DNA of 64,000 nt from Myrica gale (taxonomy: Eukaryota; Streptophyta; Magnoliopsida; Fagales; Myricaceae): assembly GCA_963930655.1 (NCBI GenBank), contig OZ005608.1:930001-994000 (forward strand), written 5' to 3'. The first letter of the stretch is position 1; the number at the start of each line of letters is the position of its first letter. A model generated the notes under the pieces. The model made no database searches and was not told where the DNA came from. It saw only the letters and a program-made list of their open reading frames with translations. Both the position numbers and the translations under genes were made by a program. Below, piece by piece: positions 47,801 to 60,080 of this stretch.

Positions 47801-50096
47801 AATGTCGAATCTTATCCATAGCATTAGCCTCCCTAACGAAGTCAAATTCATATCCAATCTTCAATGGTATAAATGGAAAAGAATTAGCATCCAGATATTG
47901 ATGGTCAAACTCATGCAAGAAGAACAACTACATCTGTAAAACCTAAAAAGCCTTGCAGTAAATAGTATACATTCAACAAATAAGGACCTAAGACCTCCAC
48001 GATGAAGAACCCAAAGCAACAACTGAACCATCTTTTCACTGTCCCCTGGCGACTGGTGTTGTGTGAACACCAGACCAAGAAAAAAAGTATGATAAGAAGA
48101 ACGAGAAGGGAACAGACCACAATAAAAATGTAATGTGCACCTGTTTCTCCATTTCCTTGGTTATTGAGAACAGATCAAATTTGATATCTGTTTTTTGTAT
48201 GTACAAAGCAAAAGCCTGCAGATTACGGATATCTGTCATCATCAAATCCTGAATTCCAGGATGTTGCACCTATCATATGCCATGAGAAGTCAAATCACTG
48301 CAGACAATATGGAACCGCACAGAAGGCCAACTTCCCTCACCTTGACAACAACATCTCTCTTATCGCCTCTCAATCTTGCTTTATGCACCTACTTTCAGCA
48401 AAAAGCACATGTCAGGTGCAAAATCTTGATAAGCACGTAACTCTAGTTGTATGATTCAGGACAGCTGTGAAATTTTGATGAGCCACAGCTTGAAACGGTT
48501 CTAAAATTTTGGCTTTAAATTTAATTCACTCCCTAATAATTTAAACAAGTAAGAAAGGAAAATTACTTTATCAAAGCATATAAGTTACGAAGAAAACTAG
48601 AAGGCATAATCTGTGACCCGTCAATGGGCCCAATGTTGCACAGATATATTAAAATTTCAAAATCTGATTGGATATGTACTAAAAAGTTGGTTCAGGCCAT
48701 GGGTGGACAATATCACTTTATTCTTACCCAAGTCATCTTTGTTTTCACTTTGTTTCTGTCATCCATTATGAATTCTCAAATCATGGATCAAAAGCAGACC
48801 AAGGATATGATCAAATTGGTATGCTTCTCCCTAAACAGAAGCTTGTTAGTGGAACTTGAATGATTTCCTTTGACAAGAAATGGAGTGCATAACCCAGAAA
48901 ATTTACTCTGTTAAGGTGACAGTTTTTGTTTGCTGGTGTCGTGTTGTGTGTGAAGTGGTTATTGTCTGAATTCATATCATGAGAATGCTTAGTACTTCAT
49001 GCCACTTTGCTGGACAGCCAGCTGAAAGTTCACATGGAAAGAGGTACCTGGGCAATTGAAGCAGAACCAAGAGGTTCAACATCAAATCTTTCAAATATTT
49101 CGCCTACACTTCGACTCAACTCCTTCCCCAGCACAAGTTGAATGTCATCAAACGGGGTCACAGGAGCTCGATCGCATAGGGTCACAAGCCTTCTCACCCA
49201 TGCTGCTGGGGCCAAGTCAGGCTTCCCCACAATTTGAGCAACCTGATTTGAACCCATCCCATAATGCACAAGTAAAATGGAACAGATGTATTAAAAAGCC
49301 TCAACCACCAAACCTCAAATCATAATAGCTACCAAAAACAAGAAACCCAATTGGATAGTAAGGAGGTGGAGCCAAAGGCCAATAGTCCAGCGTAATCGCA
49401 AGAAAAATCTTACCATTACCCATACAAAATCTTGGCTCTCCAACTTCCACTCCATGATTTAAGTCATAAAGCTAATAATAAAGACCCATTTGAGAGTTCA
49501 AGAATTTTATCCAGATAATAACATAACCTAACCAACAAATATCCAGAAACTCAATTTGAGACCAAACAAATAGAATGAATGAAAAAGAAAAATAATAATG
49601 AATGAAACAAGACTATATCAAGCTAGAAAAGCAAATTGATCAACCAAATTTAATTAGATCACCCTCGATATAGTTCAAATGCAGGAACACAAGAGAAAAT
49701 TCTCAATTGGAACTAAAAAAGGGAAATTCCAAGTACCTTGAGGAAAAATCCACCAAGGTCGGAGCACATAGCATATATCTTCTCAGCAGCAAATTCATGT
49801 TGTCTTTCCCACATTGCCTCTTGCTTTTGCGCATCCTTCTCGAAACTCACTCGAAGTTGAAACACCTAAGAAACCCGAAGCAAAAACGAAAAGAAACAAC
49901 CCACCGAAATTCTTAAAGAGACAAGAACACGACCACATACCCACACAAATAGTGCGTATAGAGGGAGAGAGATGAAAACCTTGTAACCAGTGTAGATATC
50001 AACCGTTCGTACCCAGAACTGAAAGGAGCGCTGCCAAGGTCTGAAATGGGTGGAGACCTTCTCTTGAATATCCTTGAAATCGAGAGGAGTCACCAT
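44829..50096 (-). CDS. ABC1 atypical kinase, ATATH9/ADCK type
   Basis: ABC1/UbiB/COQ8-family atypical kinase, usually in mitochondria or plastids and linked to prenylquinone metabolism. Twelve exons: 50096-49980, 49865-49737, 49242-49048, 48388-48341, 48269-48141, 47858-47734, 47442-47332, 46884-46776, 46224-46106, 45841-45688, 45304-45160 and 44893-44829. They give 481 residues. Kinase text: FFLKVAQIVGKPDL (KxGQ-type motif with Ala for Gly), PLGSASIAQV (Ala-rich loop), VVVKVQHPG (Lys), EFDFVREANAM, catalytic loop HADLHPGN and metal-binding LLDYGQ. The C-terminus is very basic (PRTRRRRLLRRLIRRQ). It matches Arabidopsis ATATH9 (AT2G40090) as remembered. Intron 8 starts with GC rather than GT. 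No organelle signal is obvious in MVTPLDFKDIQEK. Confidence 0.93.
46285..46640. repeat. Dispersed AT-rich repeat in ABC1K intron 8
   Basis: Shares wording with 7080-7580 (for example TTTATGGGGGTTTGTGAAAAG versus TTTATGGGATTTATAAAAAG). It is probably an old non-coding transposon. Confidence 0.5.
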
Positions 50097-51746
50097 AGTG
50101 CTCTGGTGTCGTTCACACGTGCACGTATGCACTAAATTAGTGAGTGCATGATCTTGGTTTGGATGGCAGTCATTTCTGCCATATCCATGAATCGTGGCTG
50201 AGAAACCGAAGCACTGTATGTCTAAAGAATCCCAGCGAGAGCTCGCTGTAAAACGTCAGAGGTCATATAGCTTGCCTTCTAAGGCTTTGGGTACATGCGA
50301 TTCAAAGTCCCTTGTCTAAAAGAACTTGGACATTGTTTTAATGACAAAATTTTGGGTAGTCGGTTTTAAAAAATATTAGATTTTGTGAAAAAATAAAGAT
50401 ATTTTATTTGAGTTAGTGAGAAATAAGATTTTTAATAAATATTATAATAATAATAAATTATTTAATTAAATTTTAATATTAATTTCAAATAATTGAGGTT
50501 GAAACAAGTCCGGGTAACTATTGTCTTGTGCCTCTCTCTTTATCCCCTTCAATTTTTCTTTTTCTTTTTCTTTTTCCTTTTATCTTTTTGTTCCTTTTGT
50601 TTTACGTTTTTCTACGCCCAAGCAATTGTTTTTGGATTAAAAGGGATAATTTATGCCATATATCTATATCATCGATAATTAAGAATCATATTCTTTCTTT
50701 CTTTCTTTCTATTATTCGCCAAGTTGGTGATGATAATGCCCAAACACATAAAAGGACAGATGTTGGTTAATGCTCTTCGGAGTTTTGTTAATTATTGGCG
50801 GGGCTAACTTTGATAGTTTTGAGGCTACTCCCTTTTTTTCTGTATTCATTAGGGAAGATAACATTATGTTTTTCTTATTAGGTAAGTGAGGGGCAAACAC
50901 AATAGAAAGTGATGATATTTTGCTAACTTTGTAAGGTCAAATTTAGGGATTCAATTTTTAAAATTTTACATATATAATATTATATCTTTCTTTCTCTAAA
51001 TTGTATCATACAATTCATGTCATAAGAGGATTCTAATCCCGAAATTAGTAACTGATATTTTTGCCTAATTTCCTTCGAAAAAAATCCAGGCATTCAACTC
51101 TTTATGTGCTACTTTGTGTCATTGGTTAGCCCAGTTGAATGAACTCGGAGAAAGTTCTCGCGTGCTCGCCCATGCTTCAGATCAATCACAAAGCTACGAA
51201 TCCGACCAAAAGCTTTGAAGGACAAGTTATTTGGGAAGTCGCAGCCACCCCCCACACAACCGTTGGCGGAACGTGCACGCTTTGGCTTCAGGACAAGAGA
51301 CTGAAAGCAGCTCCATGAAAATACATGGATCTACACTTGCTGCTGTGAAAATTCATCACGAAGCTTCAAAAGAACTAATCGTGTCCAATCTGTTCGCCTC
51401 TAGACAAAATACAGTACACTTTGCAAATCACTCACCATAAGACCTTCTCGGTAGACAATTTTAATTTGTCCTGCGGGCCACAGAGACAACATGTTTGTGG
51501 CATATATCTAAGCAGTCATACACCTTAAAAAAAACAAGAACATAGAATAAGGAAACAGAAACTGAACTGACACCTGAAACCAGTACGTTCAATGCATAGA
51601 TAGATTGGAAAAGTGATAGACTACATGGCCAATCAGACTTGGGGAATCAAAGGCATCCAACAAGAATGACCGACTTGTGCTCTGTATTCCTCTGAATTAT
51701 GCAAAGTCTGGAGACCTTTCCAAATTGCAAGGAAATCCAATATACT
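50097..51746. other. Spacer between ABC1K and RPN7
   Basis: 50097-50330 is the presumed ABC1K promoter. 50335-50480 is another copy of the dispersed repeat seen near 11455 and 16840. There are pyrimidine microsatellites at 50549-50580 (CTTTTT units) and 50690-50710 (CTTT units). 51450-51746 is the RPN7 3' region. No gene is seen. Confidence 0.45.
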
Positions 51747-54700
51747 TCACAGATCAATCACACGGGACAGCTTCTGGATCCTGTTTAGCAGGAAGTCCCC
51801 TTGCTTGATAGTTGCTTGGTATAGAGCATTCTTTGCATCTGGACGATTGGTCTCAAGAACACCTGCAACTTTATCGATCTTACAGTGAAGCTTCCCTGCT
51901 GCAATAAATCGCGAGAGCTCCCTATAATAAAAAGGTCAGATTAGAAACTCAATAAAAAAACAGCTGCCTATACCTCAGAAAATAAAGAATACAACAGTCT
52001 CAAAAGAGAAGCTGAAAATATTTTAAAAATTAGAATATAGAATGATGCATCAATGACTTCAAACACTTACAGATCAATAAACTCCACTGTAACTCCAAAT
52101 GCTTTAGCCATGGCTTCAATTGTAACACTCTTATAGGATTCCAAGAATTGGGAATAAACCACAGTTCTGATCTCCCTCATATAATACCGGAAGTGTGGAT
52201 GCAAATAGCGGTCCAATTTTATTTGCTCCGTCAGGCCAGCTTAATATAAAAACCAAAAACACAAACTGTGAGATATTGAAAAAAAAAACCCAGCAACTAA
52301 TTAATGAACAAACCGATACACATAGGGACGGCTCTATCCCATATCACATAACTTTAACAAAGCCCAGAATGATAAAAATAGGGAACATGCACAGGAGCTC
52401 AGAATGTTGGAAGAAATAAAACCACAAAGGGACTCTCAAAGAACTTTTATATCGTAACAAGCAATTACTATATAAGAAAAGAGATGACATACTACATCTC
52501 TACTTACCAAATGCATAGAAAAATGATTTATATTGACAATCATATAGAGAGTTCAAAAAATCCGTAAGATGAGGGATTTTTCCAATCACAGTCAAGATCT
52601 CTGGAGCATCCACTACCTAAGAAAGATAAATCAGAATTAGTAAAAAAAAATTGCAAACAAGAATAACAAAATAATATTACTTAGACTGGGATGATGCAGT
52701 GGGAAAGCCAAATACCTTCTGCTTCAAGGAAACTCTATCCAAGGAGATAATACTGGTAAGAACAGTGTAGAATATGAAGGTGTCATAAGGAAAAAGTTCA
52801 TAAGTTGTGAAGGTTGAAATAGAGTCCAAAAACAGATCCGCTGCCTTCGTGAAGTTTCGAGTAGACAAGCAGTACAAGCCTTCGTACACCTTTAGGCGGT
52901 TCTTCCTTTCCCAATCCCCTCCCTCTTCAAACAAGCTGACACCAATGCGCAAAGAGTTACAAAACAATGACTCGAGCCCCAACTTGTAAAATCAGAGAAC
53001 CACAGAATTGTGTTGACAATTCTTTGATATTACTTACTTCTTTGCCTTGTCAATGCTTTTGGAAATTAGATCGAAATCCATGTAGAAGAATCCAAGTTGC
53101 AGCGTATAGAACACCAAGTCCATCTTTTGCCCAACTGCAACTGTCTTGCCTTCTGTCACCTTGAGTTGTTCTAAGGCTTTCACCTGGGTACAGAAATTTT
53201 GTTTTTGGGGGGTGGGAGGCAAATGTAAGAATTACACAAACAGAGAAAACATACAAATGTTTAAAGAGCACTAAGTAATAAAACCTATGTACCTTGTCAC
53301 CAATTCGAATAAAAAACAAGGATTTTGCCAGATGAGCTTCACGGACTTCACTCTCACCCAAGTTTTCCTCAGCATCAGCTATCCTGAACAAAATCCAACC
53401 AGATAGAATCTCATAAGTCAATACAGAAAACTATGAACAGATTACCTAGTGCTCCACAAACCCTTCGGATTCAACAAGTACCCATGGTTTCACCAAACCA
53501 ATAGACGACCTGATTGTAATCTAAGGGTGTGTTACTATTTGGCAAAATTCCATACAAGACAAGACAAACTGTCACTCAGAGTAATCAGGGAATTTAGATG
53601 AGTAGGGATAAGAACACCTAACATAACTATTAACGTTAGGATTTCAAACCTAATCAACTCAACTTAATTGAAACAAAAAACTGACCCCATTCCATTATTC
53701 TTCATTAAAAAGAATGCCATGCACAGACCCTATCACAAAATTCCACAGTGGCTGTGTCCCCTGAGACCTTTGCACCACACAAACCTAAATGAAAACTCAT
53801 TCAACAATAAGGTCATCAAGTACCCATCGCAAGTCTGACCACCCGTTCTCATTTTGAGATGAACATTCCACTACAATTTTGACTTTTCCCTTCCACGCAT
53901 TATACCCAGAAGGCTATAACCTAATCCCAACTAATTGGGAATGAAAACACTGCTAACAATTCAACTTTCAATTATGGATTTCCCATAGGAAAAATCCAGT
54001 GATTGCCCTACGGATTGGCTTTCTCACAACCCTACATACTAAGTCTACTCTTTCGAGTTTACCTACATACTTTTTTTCTTTGTTCCCTATTCCGGTTGGG
54101 GGGGGTGAATAGGATGGAGAAAATTCAGCGGGGTTTCCTTTCGGGAAGTGATGGTTGTGTTCACAAGTTCCATCTTGTGAAGTGGAATAAGGTGTGTTCT
54201 CCATTGCATGATGGAGGGTTGGGCCTTATTAGTATTAGAGTGTTTAATACAACGTTATTAAGTAAATGGTTATGGAAAGGGATAGGTTGTGGAGGAGGGT
54301 CATTGCTGAAAAATATGGTTGTATGGTGGGAGGTTGGTGTACCACTTCTGCCCATTGCTCTGATGGGGGTTAGCCTATGGAGGCACATTAGCAAAGGTTG
54401 GGGTGCTCTTAGCAAGCATATTCGGTTGAAGGTGGGGAATGGTGTCAAAGTTAGCTTCTGGTATGATATTTGGTGTGGTGATAAGCCTTTGAGTCTTGCT
54501 TTCCCTTTGGTTTTCTCTTTATCTCATTGTAAGGATTGTTTGGTAGATGATGGTGTTAATGTGGTGTGGCGTGTTCCTTTCAATAGAGCTGCAAATGATT
54601 GGGAGATGGAGGATTTTGCTCCTTTCTTCGCTTTGTTGTATGGGGTTGTTCTCAGAAGAGGGGATGACGATGTGATGGATTGGATGGGTACTAAGGACAG

Positions 54701-56103
54701 GGTGTTTTCTGTTAAGTCGATGTATGGTTTGCTTAGAGGTGGGGCTGGTCCCTCTTTCCCTCGGAGGGGTGTTTGGAGGTCTTTGTGCCCTATGAGAGTT
54801 TCTTTCTTTGTGTGGGAGGCTTCTCATGGTAGGAGCTTAACTATCGACAATCTTCATAGAAGGGGTATGATCATTGCTGATTGGTGTTTCTTATGCCGTT
54901 GTGGTGGGGAATCAGTTAATCATGTCTTGTTGCATTGTCCTTATGCGAGTGAGTTGTGGTCTCATGTGCTCAGCATTCTGAATCTTCAATGGGTCTTGGG
55001 GAAGATGTGTTGTGGTGTTGGAAGATGAGGTTTAAAAACCCTTTCGCTAGGGCTATTTCGAGAATGATACCCCATTGTATATGGTGATGTCTTTGGCGAG
55101 AGCGAAACAAAAGATGTTTTGAGGATTGTTCTTTGTCTTTGGATAGGTTGCAGGGGGTTCTCGTCTTTACTTTTCTATTAGGTGAACTTGGTGCTTGGTT
55201 TCCCTTTTCTAGACTTTGTTAATTTTGTTAGTTTTCTTGCTTGTTTGGATTCATGATTTCGGTATAGTCATTTGTACTGACTTCACTTTTTCTAATGAGA
55301 TTGGCTTATTCATAAAAAAAAAAAAAACAACTCTCACATCCCACAATCTTCGTACCACCAAGATTATACACTTTGTCAAGTTAAAAACCTAGCATAAGTT
55401 AATCAAGGAATTGAAATTGCTAGATAAGGTACTCTAAAAAGCAATCATTTCAATATGTAAGTGAACCAAACAAATGCATTTGCCTGCATATGCAAATGTG
55501 CGAGTAAGATCTACTAGAAACTTAAATCTCGAAGTCTTTCTTAGACTGGGGATCCAAAAGCACCAAAACCATCACGGTTCCTACCCTTATATGGTACTCT
55601 GGCTACTCTAGTAAAGTTGTTAATATCGAGACACAGAAATTCAATACTTTTTCTTTTTGCCCTCTTTATCATCTGAGCAACCAAAAAGACATTTCGTCGG
55701 AAGTCAGATATATGAAACTTGAACTAGATTAAATTAAATACGAGCTCACTTTTCGTCAAGCTTCTTAATCTCCTCGTCTATCTTCGCGCGCATCGAGTCC
55801 ATAATGCCCTGATCTTTCTCCAACACGCCATCGGCCACTAGGGTTTCATATAATGGAGCCATATCTACATAGCACAAACAAGAAGAAAGACTAAACCATT
55901 TTGCGGGAAGGAATGTGAGGAAGGAGTCTGGAAAACTCAATAAGGATCGGTGAGAGCGGATACTTACCGTCGGCTTTAACGACGGCGAAGACCTCATCCT
56001 TAAGTTGGACCTTCTCGATGTCCTGAACATCCGGGTGCCTCAGAAGAAAGAGCTTGTGAGCAAGAATGAGGTGCAGTTCCTGAGTTCCTTCCTGGCCTTC
56101 CAT
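51747..56103 (-). CDS. RPN7: 26S proteasome lid subunit RPN7 (PSMD6)
   Basis: Lid subunit of the 26S proteasome regulatory particle, in nucleus and cytosol. Eight exons: 56103-55968, 55864-55750, 53383-53293, 53183-53038, 52935-52716, 52616-52508, 52239-52071 and 51921-51747. They encode 386 residues, the expected size. The start [19 protein letters not shown] is followed by the N-terminal helical repeats ([37 protein letters not shown]). The PCI domain lies in the second half ([60 protein letters not shown]) and the end is [12 protein letters not shown]. All conserved blocks are intact. Intron 2 is long (2.4 kb) because a LINE tail inserted there in the opposite orientation. The 5' end lies 291 bases from the start of the Ulp1-type gene on the other strand. 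Confidence 0.97.
53985..55327 (+). mobile_element. 5'-truncated LINE tail in RPN7 intron 2
   Basis: Open frame at 54003-55028 carries the end of a plant LINE reverse transcriptase and the zf-RVT region: [40 protein letters not shown], and a CCHC zinc motif in [18 protein letters not shown]. The catalytic YxDD part is missing, so it is dead. A frameshift lies in the G run just before NRMEKIQ (upstream text fits in another frame as [17 protein letters not shown]). The element ends in an A tract at 55313-55327. The left edge is approximate, and I could not find convincing target duplications. Confidence 0.88.
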
Positions 56104-56394
56104 GACGACTCGGTGAGTCCTCACTGAGTTAGGCGGCTGTCCTAGCCTAGCTTCGATCCCGTGCTTTGCTTGAGCGAGGAGGCACCGTGAGACAAGTGTT
56201 ACAGCAGGCTCAGAGAGGGGAAAGGAATCGGGGAATTGTTTTTTTTTTGGGGGGCGGTGGGGAGTTGTCTATCTAACGAAAACGGCGCAGTTTCTCTTTA
56301 AGGAGAAACTGCATCGTTTACCCTTATAAAACGAAAAAAAAAAACAAACAGAAAATCCCGGTTTTCACTGGGTCTCGGAATTCGGCCACCACCA
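56104..56394. promoter_or_regulatory. Shared divergent promoter of RPN7 and the Ulp1-type protease
   Basis: Only 291 bases separate the two start codons. A perfect inverted repeat with 10-base arms, GCAGTTTCTC (56287-56296) and GAGAAACTGC (56303-56312), lies inside it. Outer AAACG/CGTTT bases extend the symmetry across a two-base mismatch. TTATAAAA at 56323-56330 suits the Ulp1-side TATA box. Confidence 0.7.
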
Positions 56395-58792
56395 ATGGCG
56401 AAGGGAAAGAGAAAGCTCGTTCCAGAAACCATCTCAATCGACAGCGACACTCCGACTTCCGGTAAATCATTCTCCGCCGTTTGATGAAATTCCTTGTTCT
56501 GTTGCTGAGAAAAGAGTGAAAAGTTCAAAGCTTAGTCAGTGTTCTATGAAAAGCAAACTTGATTGTAAATGTTGAATAATGAGACCAATCTTAAATGATT
56601 AAGATTTGAAACGAAGGCTTCAGTCAGTTCTGACTCTATTTGGTTTTTCGTTATTAACTGACAAAGTACTCAAGCCCAAAAAGAGACTCGGTGCGTTCCT
56701 AGACTTTTTCTGTTCTTCATTTATGTGTTTTACTTCTTCTTCTTCTTCTTTTCTCTTTTATATTTGTCATTTGTCTTGTGCTTCTAAAGTAGGGAAGAAT
56801 ACTTAAACACTCCAAGTTAACAACGGCCTACTGCCATGTTTGCATTTTATTAAACCACGGGTTTCACACAGAACCGGGGTTTTCACTCAGAAGTTTTTGG
56901 ACAAAATCAAGCACATTTAGAGAATGTGAATGTCAGTGTGCCTCGTTGACAGGAATCTAACGGTCAAGTTCTGTTCTGAACAACACATACAGATGTATGA
57001 CTCAGACGTATGAATCAATATATGATTATAACTTGCCGAAGGGATAATTGCATTTGTAACATCTTATAGAGTCAAAAAACTATCTGATACCATCATTTGC
57101 TACGATGGATTGATTTGTTATATAGGCTGTGGATATTGTCTTTAGATGTTAGGCAGAGTTAATAGAGTCATCCATTTTTCATTGGACTACCAAAGTCCTA
57201 TGTGTCTTATGGTCTTGTCACCAGTGAATTTTTTGATTAGTTTGGTCGTTTTTCTTATTAATAGAACCTTTCGAATGTAATATAAGGTGTGTATCTAGTC
57301 TTCAGGTAAATGGAATGCTCAACTTAACCATGTCAAGTCTTTACAGTTCTTTTTGGGATGTAAATTTTTATTTTACTTAATATTCTTGGCAACCAAGTTG
57401 ATCAAAGAAACTTAGCTGGTACTTTGTTATTTGGTCATATTTTTTGAAGAATTGGGTTGTTTGATAAATAATGAAGTTCTGATTTAAAGATGCTGTTTTG
57501 TTGTCACAGAGTTTTCAGGTAATCAAACATCAGAGCATGTTGGAGCATCCTTGTCTGGTCGCAGAAAGATGAGTAAAGAACCTGGAGAAGTAAGGAGGTG
57601 CTTTGCATTTACTTCACCCTGGGATTCTCCTCCCTTTCCTTGCCGTAAGCGATCAAAGAGGAGAATTAACCCTAAGAATGATATCTCAAACCAAAAGAAG
57701 CTAGATAGTGGAGTTTTTCAATGTCACTTCGAGTGAGTCATGATCTAAATTAATCTGCTGTGAGAAGAATAGTTCATATTTTTCACCTGTGTTCTGAATA
57801 AAATTGTCTCGACTTGTACAGGAATTTATGGAGGAGCTTTTCAGAAGATAGGAAGACCTTGTTTACTTACCTTGACAGTTTATGGTTTTTCTTTTATAGG
57901 AAACCCCTATATAAAGCAAAGGTGCTTACATGGATTAGGAAGAAGCACATTTTTTCAAAGAACTATGTTTTTGTTCCAATTATCTGTTGGTAGGTTTTTC
58001 GACAAACTTGACCGCTGAGCCTTTTGCTTCTTGCCAATGCATGGGGTTTTATTTTGGAGTCTTGTTTCTTTGCCCCATAAAAGACTGTATTTTATTGTTT
58101 GAAGTACAAATTCTTTAGGAGTCACTGGAGCCTCTTGATCTTCTGCCACTTCGGTTTGAATTTGCATTCGGAAACCAGAACACGATGCATGTTATTGCTG
58201 GATTCAGTTGAAATGGGAAGTACAATGCAGCTGGAACCAGATATAAGAAAGTATGTGTCTGTATGAACCTTGCCTTCTTGTCCGGTGTAGTTTTTTATTG
58301 CACTTTTTTTTTTTTTTGATTCCTTTGGTTTCTTTCAGATTTGTGTGGGACATTTATAAAGCTGAGGGCAGGCCTGAGACTAAAAACTCTGTGTACCGAA
58401 TTCCTCTCTTGGTGCCAAAGGTGATCACAAAGGACTCCCTCGATTAATATCCATGTCAACAATCCTAGTGTGTTTTTGCTTGTGTTTGCATCTGGAAAAT
58501 ATGAAAAGGGAAGAAATATATGTTTTCAGGTTCCTCAACAGAAAAATGGTGAGGAATGCGGCAGATTTGTTCTCTACTTCATTAACTTGTTCATGCAGGG
58601 TGCTCCAGAGAATTTTAGCATCAAGGATTATCCTTACTTCGTAAGCTTTTCACTCAGAGTGATGTTTATTGGATGAATAATTGAACATATTATTAGTTAT
58701 GCATATTACATTTCTGTACCATGCTGCAGATGAAACAAAATTGGTTTACTGCTGAAGGCTTGGCGAGCTTTTGCCAGAAACTTGACTCTTGA
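56395..58792 (+). CDS. Ulp1-type cysteine protease (SUMO-specific, C48 family)
   Basis: Probable deSUMOylating or SUMO-processing protease. Seven exons: 56395-56461, 57510-57732, 57822-57989, 58119-58250, 58339-58420, 58530-58640 and 58730-58792. They give 281 residues. A short basic N-terminus (MAKGKRKLVPETISIDSD; RKRSKRRINPKND) may direct it to the nucleus. The catalytic domain follows: LWRSFSEDRK, TWIRKKHIFSKNYVFVPI, catalytic His155 in WSHWSLLIF, Asp181 in MLLLDS, Gln228 and Cys234 in QQKNGEECGRFVLYFINLF. The residue before Cys is Glu where Asp is usual. It matches Arabidopsis AT3G48480 as remembered, a small Ulp1-like protein rather than ESD4. No lesion is seen. Confidence 0.88.
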
Positions 58793-60080
58793 AAAAGAAA
58801 AGTGATCTTTATGAGCTTCGGTTGAAGAAGTTACATACTTTGTCTGCAAGCTCCTCTTGTTCTACCCCGCCCCAGAGAATAGAGGAGCAGCGATGAAACT
58901 CATAGTAAATACAGAAGTTCTTCCAATTGCTTATGGCTTGATACCTTTAGGTTCTGCTACCAGATTACAGATAGATTCATAGGTTTAGGTTTACCGTAGT
59001 ATTGGAGGAAATTGGCTTTTGTGCTCATAGATTCACTTTTAGGGGATGCGTTTTGTCAATGAGCTATGTATACAATTAGGGTCTGTTCGTTTACAAAGAA
59101 TTCTCAGGATTTTTTGAATCTTCAAGATTTTACAACCAAACATCATTTTTCACACCACATAAATATAACTACAACACGCATACCAATAAAATTAACATCA
59201 CATAAAAATTCTCAAAACACAAAAAATCTTCACAAAACACCTTAACCGAACATCACCTTAGTTGCTAATAATAAAAACCCTAGTAACTATGGCTTAATTC
59301 GAACATTTTGCAGTGGATGGAGGTTCATATGGTCATGTGTAAGGGGAGTAGGTAATGCAAGTCGTCTTGTTTCACTTTTTGCTTTAAAAAATTAAGTAAA
59401 AAACTCCAATACAAAAAATTATCAAATGACTGTCAGCACGTGAGTAATCCACGTATCAACCATTATTCTTTCAAGTTTACATTTATCACTCTGAATCAAA
59501 TATTCTAACATTAGTAGCTTGAAGAATTACGAAATGAGCTTAAAACCAACTCTTATATTCAATCTCTCAAAGGCCAACCTTGAGCAGTTTTGTTATGGTT
59601 GCTAATTGCTTTAAGCACTGAAATACACAACTACTGCGAGAAGCACTGAACAGGTGTCGAATAGTGGTAAGCAGCACGAGAAAAGCACTTTCATGTACAC
59701 CTATGGAGTCAAAAACCGAATTGCTGGCCTTTTTAATCTCCCGAATTTCATAGGAAGATGGAGAGTTGAGGGTGGGAGTGGTGATGGTGTTTGAGGTTTG
59801 GCAGGAAGGCGAAGAATAAGCTTATGAGAGACGAGGCAACCATGGCTGTGAAGTATGGTTCGGTGACCTTGAGTTGCAGAATCAGACTCTTGTTCTAGAG
59901 AAATCGAAAAAGCTATACATACACAGTTTGATAAACAATACACTTATAGTGCAAAAAGATTGAAGTAATAAACATCTGCAATATACACTTTGCAGTTTTA
60001 CCTATTCTGAAAGACACAAGTTCAAAGCCTAGAATTAATACCTTGAGACTATACAATACAGCTTCCAATTTCCAACAAAA
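58793..60080. other. Spacer between convergent Ulp1-type gene and TEL2
   Basis: 58793-59050 is the protease 3' region. 59085-59265 looks like a small MITE (left text GTCTGTTCGTTTAC, right text TTAACCGAACATCACC, partly inverted). Nothing else is seen. Confidence 0.4.

Noticed and set aside
54161..54827. Minus-strand frames within RPN7 intron 2
   Set aside because: Shadows of the LINE coding strand.
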